Under the pieces are notes generated by a model that did not search any database, was not told where the DNA came from, and was given only the letters and a program-made list of their open reading frames with translations. DNA of 6,941 nucleotides, taken from NCBI GenBank assembly GCA_003566255.1, contig PXEC01000108.1:1-6941 (forward strand), given 5' to 3'. Both the position numbers and the translations under genes were made by a program. This DNA comes from Candidatus Peregrinibacteria bacterium. Lineage in GTDB: Bacteria > Patescibacteriota > Gracilibacteria > UBA1369 > LOWO2-01-FULL-3. Of this stretch, positions 1-5,090 are shown one piece after another (within the stretch, counting starts at the first letter, position 1; the number at the start of each line of letters is the position of its first letter).

Positions 1-52
1 CCTTACCAGAGCGGAAGCCGCCAAAATAATCACAGAGGCTTTGGGGCTGTAA
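1..52 (+). CDS. 3' end of a gene, probable S-layer-homology (SLH) domain end (partial)
   Basis: Reading from base 2, sixteen codons run to a TAA at 50-52 and give LTRAEAAKIITEALGL. This resembles the conserved helix of SLH domains, in which a TRAE(F/A)A core is followed by a hydrophobic helix ending near ALGL. SLH domains usually sit at the end of secreted proteins and anchor them to the cell wall or S-layer. The stretch is too short for a firm family call; another helical repeat could look the same. The gene converges with the minus-strand gene that ends at 146. Confidence 0.5.
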   Translation, partial: LTRAEAAKIITEALGL

Positions 53-100
53 AGTTTTGAAGAAATTAATTGAGAAACAGAGAACAAAAAACTGATAATT

Positions 101-139
101 CCCCTAAGAATAAGAGAATCAATGGATTCGATATAGGGG
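101..139. repeat. imperfect hairpin between convergent genes
   Basis: CCCCTA (101-106) pairs with TAGGGG (134-139). Inside this, GAATC (116-120) and GATTC (125-129) form a second perfect stem around the loop AATG. The two stems are separated by unpaired bases (9 on the left, 4 on the right). It lies between the stops of two converging genes, a place where terminators are common, but no T-run follows on either strand. A structural or termination role is inference only. Confidence 0.35.
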
Positions 140-145
140 CTAATC

Positions 146-472
146 TTACATGAGGTTTGCCCCTCTCAAAACACTTTGAATGGAATCCCGGCACAAGCCC
201 ATTTCTACTCCGATTTTCTCAACCATGCGTGGAGAATAAACCTGATCATCGGGGTAACCACCTTCTCGCAAAGTGGACAGAACTTTTCCCATAGATTCCT
301 CGCTGATCTGAAGAGCAGCAAAACCGAGAACATCACTCACCTGCTCATGTGTTAAAAGGGATTGAGAAGAAGGTTTGTCGAGTCCGCCGGGAATAATCTT
401 TAAGTCAGGACGATCAGATGATCGATGTTCGGGGCAATCCTGTATTTCTGATGGTGGAACAGCTTTAAGCAT
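146..472 (-). CDS. hypothetical protein with possible C-terminal helix-turn-helix (108 aa)
   Basis: I do not recognise this protein. I chose the ATG at 472; a GTG at 511 would add 13 residues (121 aa) with many Phe and Lys that look like leader DNA. There is no signal peptide or membrane segment. Residues 1-40 are polar and probably disordered, with the motif RPDLKIIPGG at 21-30, which also occurs in altered form at the start of the minus-strand protein at 3272-3844. Residues 41-108 look helical. The end, roughly 83-105 (VEKIGVEMGLCRDSIQSVLR), has the I-x4-GL-x4-I-x2-VL spacing of a helix-turn-helix as in LacI-type headpieces, so DNA binding is possible but weakly supported. The gene is divergent from clpB, with 119 bases between the starts. 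Cysteines at 13 and 94 do not form a visible metal site. Confidence 0.6.
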   Translation of the reverse strand: MLKAVPPSEIQDCPEHRSSDRPDLKIIPGGLDKPSSQSLLTHEQVSDVLGFAALQISEESMGKVLSTLREGGYPDDQVYSPRMVEKIGVEMGLCRDSIQSVLRGANLM

Positions 473-555
473 AAAATCTATTCTTTTAAAAAATAAACAC
501 TTAAAAAACACTACAGATATCAGACCCGACAGTCAAATACAAAAACCAAGAACTC

Positions 556-585
556 TTGATAGAAGCATCCAAAAAGTAGTATTAT
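556..585 (+). promoter_or_regulatory. candidate housekeeping promoter of clpB
   Basis: TTGATA at 556-561 (one mismatch to TTGACA) and TATTAT at 580-585 (one mismatch to TATAAT) are separated by 18 bases. Normal spacing puts transcription start at about 592, which is the A of the clpB ATG, so the mRNA may have no leader. The run is AT-rich up to 591, so the exact -10 is uncertain. No CIRCE inverted repeat (TTAGCACTC/GAGTGCTAA) is seen. Confidence 0.5.
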
Positions 586-591
586 ATATAT

Positions 592-3162
592 ATGCAAATA
601 GGACACAACTTTACTCTAAAAACACAGGAACTTATAAGCGAAGCTCAAAAGCTGGCAACGGAATATAATCACCAGCAGATTGATGTCGCGCATCTTTTTT
701 ACGGGATGCTGGAACAGGAAGGAACCCTCATCGCGCCTCTTCTTAAAAAATTGGAGATATCTTCGGAGAATTTGAAGAAAGAAACGGAAAGATTTTTTGA
801 AGAAATGCCGAAAGTTGAAGGAGGAAGTCAGTATATTTCAGATGATTTGAGGAAAATACTTACGCAAGCGTCAAAAGAATCCCAAGCTTTCAAAGACGAA
901 TATATTTCCGTGGAACACATTCTTCTCGCGCTTCTGGAGACAAAAACTTCAATATCTCCGATGTTGAAGGATCAATTTCCGGACAAAAAGGAAATTTTGA
1001 AAATGATAAAGGAGCTTCGCGGGAATGACCCCATAACGGATGAAAATCCGGAAGGGAAATTTCAAGCACTTGAAAAGTATTGCCAAAATTTCACGGAACT
1101 TGCCAGAAAAGGGAAAATAGATCCGGTAATCGGAAGGAACGATGAAATTCGCAGACTGATGCAGATTCTTGCGCGTCGTACAAAAAACAATCCGGTATTG
1201 ATAGGAGAACCTGGAACCGGGAAGACCGCGATAGTTGAAGGGCTAGCGAACAGAATAATTGAGGGAGATGTGCCGGAAACTCTCAAAAACAAAGAGGTAA
1301 TGGCTCTTGATCTGGGAGCGCTTATCGCAGGGACAAAATACAGGGGAGAGTTTGAAGAAAGATTAAAAGCCGTTCTAAAGCAGATAAAGGAACAGGAAGG
1401 CAGAATAATCTTGTTTATAGATGAATTGCACACCCTTGTCGGCGCCGGAGCAACGGAAGGTCAAATGGACGCGGCGAATATACTAAAACCCGCACTCGCG
1501 CGGGGAGAAATCCACACAATCGGCGCCACAACCCTCAAGGAATATCAAAAATACATAGAAAAAGACGCGGCGCTGGAGCGCCGCTTCCAACCCATTTACG
1601 TGGAAGAACCAAGCGTGGAGGACACAATCGCCATCCTTAGAGGAATCAAAGAAAAATATGAACTCTATCACGGAGTAAAAATCCGCGACGAAGCGATAAT
1701 CGCCGCCGCGACATTATCGGACAGATACATAACGGAACGATTTTTGCCGGACAAAGCGGTTGATCTTATAGACGAAGCAACAGCGGTCCTAAAAATCGAC
1801 CTGGAATCATCTCCATCGGAGATCGATGAGCTCAACAGAAGGGTGATGCAGCTTGAAGTTGAGCGCGAAGCCCTGAAAAAAGAGAAAAATTCAAAGAACA
1901 AACTGGAAAAAATAGAAAAAGAAATCGCGGACAAAAAAGAAAAATTAAATGAGCTGAAGATGATTTGGCAGAACGAGAAGACAATAATAGACGAAATAAA
2001 TTCCGCGAAGGCGGAAATGGACGAACTCAACATAGAAGCATCCCAGAAAGAACGCGAAGGGAACTTGGAAAAAGTGGCGGAAATAAAATACGGCCGCATC
2101 CCGGAGCTTCAAAAAAAAGTAGAAGATCTTGAAAAAAAGCTCAAAGAAACCCAAGGAGAAAGCAAGATGTTAAAAGAAGAAGTCACGGCCGAAGACATCG
2201 CGGGAGTTGTGTCAAAATGGACCGGAATCCCAATAAGCAAACTCAACGCTTCCGAATCGGAAAAACTGCTCAACCTGGAGGCGGAACTAAAACAAAGAGT
2301 TGTCGGGCAGGATGAAGCAATAGTCGCCGTCAGCAACGCGATCCGCCGCAGCAAAGCAAACATTTCAGAAGAAAACAGACCGCTGGGGTCTTTCTTGTTC
2401 CTGGGACCGACCGGAGTCGGGAAAACGGAATTGGCAAAAGCGATAGCGGAATTCTTGTTCAACGACGAAAAAGCCCTCACAAGGCTTGATATGAGTGAAT
2501 ACATGGAGGCCCACAGCGTCGCGAAAATAATCGGATCCCCTCCCGGATATATCGGATACGAAGAAGGCGGACAACTTACGGAAAAGATAAGAAAACGCCC
2601 TTACAGCGTCATTCTCTTTGACGAAATAGAAAAAGCTCATCCCCAGATCTTCAACATTTTGTTGCAAATAATGGACGAGGGACACATCACGGACGCAAAA
2701 GGGCGCAACGTAAACTTCAAAAACACCATAATAATTTTGACATCCAACATCGGAAGCAAAGAAATTTTGGATTTCAAAGGAGAAAGAAGCGCCTTGAACA
2801 TAAAAATCAACACCATTCTGCGGGAGTTCTTCAAACCCGAATTTTTGAACCGCATAGACACAACTGTTGTTTTCAACAGACTTGAAGAGGAGCAAATAAA
2901 AAACATCGCAAAAATGCAGATAAAATACCTTGGTAAAAGGCTCGCGAAGCAAAACATTCAACTTGAAGTCGATGAAAAAGCTTTGGAATATCTTGCAAAA
3001 CACGGACATGACCCCGATTTCGGAGCAAGACCGCTAAAAAGATTGATTCAGGAAGAACTGGAAAACCCCCTCGCAGTGGCAATCCTTGAAGGAAAAATAA
3101 AAGAAGGCTCAAACGTCACCGCAACCGCGGACAAAAATGGGGTCAGGTGGGGACGCGCCTAG
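592..3162 (+). CDS. clpB: ATP-dependent protein disaggregase ClpB
   Basis: ClpB is a cytoplasmic hexameric AAA+ unfoldase that works with DnaK to pull polypeptides out of aggregates. The protein has 856 residues, close to E. coli ClpB (857). Order: Clp N domain (about 1-145), first ATPase domain, coiled-coil M domain (about 405-530), second ATPase domain. Visible sites are Walker A GEPGTGKT (205-212) and GPTGVGKT (605-612), Walker B with D277/E278 and D677/E678, pore-loop tyrosines Y250 (KYRGEFEE) and Y653 ([13 protein letters not shown]), arginine fingers R330/R331 and R754, and sensor-2 R813 (GARPLKR). The long M domain and the lack of an IGF/LGF ClpP-binding loop after the second Walker B separate it from ClpA and ClpC. 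The start fits the family ([16 protein letters not shown] follows directly), but no Shine-Dalgarno site precedes it. The last seven codons (GVRWGRA) and the TAG lie in a palindromic element. Confidence 0.97.
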   Translation: MQIGHNFTLKTQELISEAQKLATEYNHQQIDVAHLFYGMLEQEGTLIAPLLKKLEISSENLKKETERFFEEMPKVEGGSQYISDDLRKILTQASKESQAFKDEYISVEHILLALLETKTSISPMLKDQFPDKKEILKMIKELRGNDPITDENPEGKFQALEKYCQNFTELARKGKIDPVIGRNDEIRRLMQILARRTKNNPVLIGEPGTGKTAIVEGLANRIIEGDVPETLKNKEVMALDLGALIAGTKYRGEFEERLKAVLKQIKEQEGRIILFIDELHTLVGAGATEGQMDAANILKPALARGEIHTIGATTLKEYQKYIEKDAALERRFQPIYVEEPSVEDTIAILRGIKEKYELYHGVKIRDEAIIAAATLSDRYITERFLPDKAVDLIDEATAVLKIDLESSPSEIDELNRRVMQLEVEREALKKEKNSKNKLEKIEKEIADKKEKLNELKMIWQNEKTIIDEINSAKAEMDELNIEASQKEREGNLEKVAEIKYGRIPELQKKVEDLEKKLKETQGESKMLKEEVTAEDIAGVVSKWTGIPISKLNASESEKLLNLEAELKQRVVGQDEAIVAVSNAIRRSKANISEENRPLGSFLFLGPTGVGKTELAKAIAEFLFNDEKALTRLDMSEYMEAHSVAKIIGSPPGYIGYEEGGQLTEKIRKRPYSVILFDEIEKAHPQIFNILLQIMDEGHITDAKGRNVNFKNTIIILTSNIGSKEILDFKGERSALNIKINTILREFFKPEFLNRIDTTVVFNRLEEEQIKNIAKMQIKYLGKRLAKQNIQLEVDEKALEYLAKHGHDPDFGARPLKRLIQEELENPLAVAILEGKIKEGSNVTATADKNGVRWGRA
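3139..3148 (+). repeat. left direct repeat GGGGTCAGGT of the palindromic element
   Basis: Identical to 3246-3255. It is read as codons 850-852 of clpB plus one base. It may be part of a repeated REP unit or a target-site duplication; one copy cannot decide between these. Confidence 0.75.
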
Positions 3163-3170
3163 CGCGTCCC
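3150..3170. repeat. hairpin 1 of the element, holding the clpB stop codon
   Basis: GGGACGCGC (3150-3158) pairs perfectly with GCGCGTCCC (3162-3170) around the loop CTA. The clpB TAG (3160-3162) takes two bases of the loop and the first base of the right arm. A terminating ribosome would cover and open the left arm. No T-run follows on the plus strand, so it is not a classic terminator of clpB, though it could protect the mRNA 3' end. Confidence 0.85.
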
Positions 3171-3174
3171 GGTG

Positions 3175-3211
3175 GGCGTTCCGCCGAGCGAAGCGAGGCA
3201 CAAGGAACGCC
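3175..3211. repeat. hairpin 2 of the element, with an inner GA-mismatch stem
   Basis: GGCGTTCC (3175-3182) pairs with GGAACGCC (3204-3211). Directly inside, GCC (3183-3185) pairs with GGC (3197-3199), followed by tandem G/A mismatches and a two-base GC/GC stem around the loop GAA. The bases ACAA at 3200-3203 bulge. On the plus strand it is followed by an A-run, so it does not terminate rightward transcription. Confidence 0.7.
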
Positions 3212-3212
3212 G

Positions 3213-3242
3213 AAAAAAACTGGAACGTGCAGAGCACGTTCC
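3213..3242 (-). terminator. hairpin 3 plus T7: intrinsic terminator for the minus-strand gene 3272-3844
   Basis: GGAACGTGC (3222-3230) and GCACGTTCC (3234-3242) form a perfect 9-bp stem with a 3-base loop. Read on the minus strand, the stem is followed by AG and then seven T (3219-3213), the arrangement of a Rho-independent terminator. It begins 30 bases after the stop of the membrane-protein gene. The stem is also the third palindrome of the repeat element, so the element appears to provide termination. Confidence 0.75.
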
Positions 3243-3245
3243 TTG

Positions 3246-3255
3246 GGGGTCAGGT
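3246..3255 (+). repeat. right direct repeat GGGGTCAGGT of the palindromic element
   Basis: Identical to 3139-3148; here it is preceded by one more G. It is followed by ACAATTTTAG and the stop of the converging gene. It marks the right edge of the structured segment. Confidence 0.75.
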
Positions 3256-3271
3256 ACAATTTTAGAATGGC

Positions 3272-3844
3272 CTATTTTGGAGCATCCTCGGAATCAAAAC
3301 CGGCGGCTCCCAATAATTTGTGAGCTGCTTCGGTGGCAAAAACCCTTCTGACGGGGTCAATCACCGCTCGGGCTATTTTTCCGTCATCCTTTTCCCACTC
3401 AATAACGGGGTTGGAAGATAGGGATATAAACCTCCTGCATAACTCAATTTGAACATCATCTCCAAATTGGACCTTAACTGAAGGAGCTTCAGGATAAAAA
3501 TTACCGGTAACGACAACTCCTCCGCAATCGGACCCGCATACTCGGCGGATACGCCTTTCTTGACGACAATAACAGCCCAATTCATAACACTTAGCTCTGA
3601 TATTTGCGGCGACTGTATTTATTTCTTGCTGGGCGGAATAGAGAGATGCCCTTTCAGTCCTTAGATTGGAAGCAAGAGTGACTCCTCCTATCCCAAGAAG
3701 CAACGCCGCCAACGCTCCCTTTGTCCTGATGGTATTTCTAATACCGCTTATAAGACCGATAGAAGACGGGGCTTCCGCAGTCTGCCGGTTTTTATCGGAA
3801 CGACCACCTTCAATCATGGTCAATTTCGGTTTTTCTGAGCTCAT
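3272..3844 (-). CDS. single-pass membrane protein of unknown function, cysteine-rich (190 aa)
   Basis: I do not recognise the family. Residues 1-40 are polar and basic; 43-60 (GALAALLLGIGGVTLASN) form one membrane segment. By the usual pattern for such proteins the N-terminus is inside and 62-190 outside, but charged residues flank both sides, so orientation is not certain. A helical stretch (about 62-85) follows the membrane. Six cysteines come next: C86, C91, C93, C103, C107 and C136, with spacing C-x4-C-x-C-x9-C-x3-C, which would suit disulphides or a metal site. The remainder looks like a mixed fold (VQFGDDVQIELCRRFISLSS, WEKDDGKIARAVIDPVRRVF). Residues 5-14 (KPKLTMIEGG) resemble residues 21-30 of the protein at 146-472. 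A good promoter precedes the ATG and a strong terminator follows the stop, so the gene is probably transcribed alone. Confidence 0.75.
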   Translation of the reverse strand: MSSEKPKLTMIEGGRSDKNRQTAEAPSSIGLISGIRNTIRTKGALAALLLGIGGVTLASNLRTERASLYSAQQEINTVAANIRAKCYELGCYCRQERRIRRVCGSDCGGVVVTGNFYPEAPSVKVQFGDDVQIELCRRFISLSSNPVIEWEKDDGKIARAVIDPVRRVFATEAAHKLLGAAGFDSEDAPK

Positions 3845-3867
3845 AAAAAATGTTTTTAAGGTTGAGA

Positions 3868-3895
3868 AATATAATCGGTTTTTACACTAAGTCAA
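3868..3895 (-). promoter_or_regulatory. promoter of the cysteine-rich membrane protein gene
   Basis: On the minus strand TTGACT (3895-3890) and TATATT (3873-3868) are 16 bases apart; each has one mismatch to the sigma-70 consensus. Transcription start would be near 3861, giving a leader of about 17 bases (CUUAAAAACAUUUUUU-like) with no Shine-Dalgarno site. The site shares a 102-base divergent region with the GGQ gene starting at 3947. Confidence 0.6.
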
Positions 3896-3946
3896 GATAT
3901 ACGCACAAAGCTGGTAATAACTCTGAAAATCGTTCAAAATAGAGTT

Positions 3947-4360
3947 ATGGACTTTCCTGTTGAATTAGACCCGAAATTATTGGAAAAAGCCCGGGAACTT
4001 GGAGTTTCCCCGGAAGATATTGAAGAATCTTTTATCCGCGGCTCCGGACCCGGCGGCCAAAAAATCAACAAAACCGCGAATTGTGTTTATTTGGTCCACA
4101 GACCCACGGGAACAACCGTTAAATGTCAACGACACAGAGAAAGGCTAAAGAATCGGCTTTCCGCATACAAGTTGCTCATATTGAAAATTGAAGATCAAAT
4201 CAAAGGTGAAGAATCCGAACGCGCCAAAAAAATCCACAAACTTCGCAAACAAAAAATTCGTCGCTCAAGACGCGCCAAAGAAAAAATTCTCCAGCTGAAA
4301 AAACAAAGGTCGGAAATCAAGGAAACCAGAAAATCCGTCTTCCCATCGGAGAAACAATAA
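3947..4360 (+). CDS. GGQ-domain peptide-release protein, MTRFR/ArfB-like ribosome rescue factor
   Basis: The protein has 137 residues and contains only the catalytic domain of class I release factors (Pfam RF-1). The GGQ loop is at 36-38 within GSGPGGQKINKTANCV; its glutamine places water for hydrolysis of peptidyl-tRNA in the ribosome. The codon-recognition domains of RF1 and RF2 are missing. A long basic helix follows (about 94-130, with KIRRSRRAKEK). In ArfB such a tail enters the empty mRNA channel of stalled ribosomes. The phrase around the GGQ (EESFIRGSGPGGQ, NKTANCV, HRPTGTTVKC) is closer to mitochondrial MTRFR (C12orf65) and its bacterial relatives than to E. coli ArfB, by memory of those sequences. 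The job is thus inferred to be rescue of stalled ribosomes or release of peptide from split 50S subunits. No Shine-Dalgarno site is present. The tRNA-Pro follows after 60 bases but has its own promoter. Confidence 0.88.
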   Translation: MDFPVELDPKLLEKARELGVSPEDIEESFIRGSGPGGQKINKTANCVYLVHRPTGTTVKCQRHRERLKNRLSAYKLLILKIEDQIKGEESERAKKIHKLRKQKIRRSRRAKEKILQLKKQRSEIKETRKSVFPSEKQ

Positions 4361-4379
4361 ATTGCAACTATCGCCGTTT

Positions 4380-4408
4380 TTGACAACACCACAGCAAACG
4401 GATAAACT
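4380..4408 (+). promoter_or_regulatory. promoter of tRNA-Pro
   Basis: A perfect -35 hexamer TTGACA (4380-4385) is 17 bases from TAAACT (4403-4408; four of six match TATAAT). Transcription start would be near 4415, about six bases before the mature tRNA. This suggests that the tRNA is expressed separately from the GGQ gene. Confidence 0.6.
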
Positions 4409-4420
4409 TTCCGCATATGT

Positions 4421-4497
4421 CGGGGTGTAGATTAGTTGGCTAAATCGCATGGCTGGGGGTCATGAGACCGTCGGTTCAAGTCCGGCCACCCCGACCA
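4421..4497 (+). tRNA. tRNA-Pro, anticodon GGG
   Basis: The full cloverleaf can be drawn over 77 bases. The acceptor CGGGGTG pairs with CACCCCG, with discriminator A and an encoded CCA (4495-4497). The D arm is GATT/AATC with G18-G19 in the loop. The anticodon arm CATGG/TCATG closes with a G-U pair, and its loop CTGGGGG has the anticodon GGG at 4455-4457. The variable region has five bases, and the T arm GTCGG/CCGGC carries TTCAAGT. C1-G72 with A73 and G35-G36 agree with bacterial proline identity. It reads CCC and CCU codons; the G at position 37 is the usual m1G site. No clear terminator follows. Confidence 0.97.
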
Positions 4498-4583
4498 TTT
4501 TACTTCCCGCAAATATAATTGTAAAAAACGCACTTCCGTAGTAGCCTTATTGGCGGTGATAAAAAACAATTAACAAAAATCCT

Positions 4584-5066
4584 ATGAAAAAAACATTTCT
4601 CACAGCTTTCATCCTGGTTTTATCAACAGCACTGATAACCTCTTGCACATGGCGAACGGAGGACGTTGATATAATGGATTTGATAGACGAGGAAATTGAA
4701 GAAACAGAAGAAACCGAAGACGAAGAAGAAGTTGAAGAAGCCGATGTCGTGGTATTTTCACCGCAACCTCATGAAGAAGTCACCTTTCCTTTGACGGTTA
4801 CGGGCGAAGCCAGAGGAAACTGGTTTTTTGAAGCGGAACTCAATCTGAAACTCCTGGACAACGACGGAAATGAGCTGGTTGAGTGGTTCGCGACTTCTCA
4901 GGAAGAAGATTGGATGACGATGAATTTGATTGATTTTGAAGGAGTAATAGAAGAGGTCCCCGAAGGATCAACCGGAGGAACGCTTGTGATTGAAGAAAAC
5001 AATCCCGCGAGTCCGGAAGAAAGAGGAAGAGATGTCTGGACTTTTGAAGTTCCGGTAGTGTTTTAA
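4584..5066 (+). CDS. lipoprotein with Gmad2-type Ig-like domain
   Basis: A lipoprotein signal peptide is clear: MKK, a hydrophobic core, and the lipobox ITSC with the lipidated cysteine at residue 21. The mature protein is therefore attached to the outer face of the membrane. Residues 35-53 are almost all Glu and Asp, an acidic linker. Residues 55-160 match the Gmad2 immunoglobulin-like domain (PF10648, first described in spore-germination proteins): a start at VVVFSPQPHEEVTFPLTVTG, then GEARGNWFFEA (74-84), EEDWMT (108-112 region), GGTLVIEENNPASPEE and the closing strand EVPVVF. In that family the domain is a beta-sandwich thought to bind partners; no enzyme activity is known. The length of 160 is typical. 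The DUF389 gene follows after 24 bases, so co-transcription is likely. No Shine-Dalgarno site is visible before the ATG. The partner is unknown. Confidence 0.88.
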   Translation: MKKTFLTAFILVLSTALITSCTWRTEDVDIMDLIDEEIEETEETEDEEEVEEADVVVFSPQPHEEVTFPLTVTGEARGNWFFEAELNLKLLDNDGNELVEWFATSQEEDWMTMNLIDFEGVIEEVPEGSTGGTLVIEENNPASPEERGRDVWTFEVPVVF

Positions 5067-5090
5067 TCAAATTTTTTCACTTGAATCAAA

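Larger units (their letters stand above)
3139..3255. repeat. REP-like palindromic element: three hairpins between GGGGTCAGGT direct repeats
   Basis: Two identical copies of GGGGTCAGGT (3139-3148 and 3246-3255) enclose three hairpins at 3150-3170, 3175-3211 and 3222-3242. The span is GC-rich compared with the A-rich genes around it. Hairpins 1 and 3 have the same build (9 bp, 3-base loop) and differ by two compensated base pairs, which suggests diverged copies of one structured unit. The layout recalls REP/BIME elements moved by RAYT (Y1-type) transposases and small IS200/IS605-derived elements, but no transposase is present here and the family is inference. The left end overlaps the last codons of clpB; the right end lies 16 bases before the converging gene's stop. 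Confidence 0.75.

Noticed and set aside
473..591. CIRCE or other heat-shock operator before clpB
   Set aside because: No TTAGCACTC/GAGTGCTAA repeat or other convincing inverted repeat was found; only sigma-70-like hexamers are visible.
375..668. Plus-strand open frame of 97 codons across the start of clpB
   Set aside because: It overlaps the 108-aa minus-strand gene, the intergenic region and the ClpB start in another frame, and has no protein-like pattern.
2365..3009. Minus-strand open frame of 214 codons inside clpB
   Set aside because: It lies opposite the second ATPase domain and is Phe/Cys-rich, as expected from the reverse of a Lys/Glu-rich gene.
592..3162. Alternative identity of the Clp ATPase as ClpC or ClpA
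   Set aside because: The long M-domain coiled coil (about 405-530) and the lack of an IGF/LGF loop after the second Walker B fit ClpB, as does the total length of 856 residues.
3139..3255. CRISPR array or riboswitch
   Set aside because: There are only two short direct repeats with one structured segment between them, no spacers of regular length, and it lies downstream of clpB rather than in a leader.
4514..4519. TATAAT as a promoter for the Gmad2 lipoprotein gene
   Set aside because: The hexamer is perfect but no -35 is found 16-18 bases upstream, where the tRNA 3' end lies, and no extended -10 is present; left uncalled.
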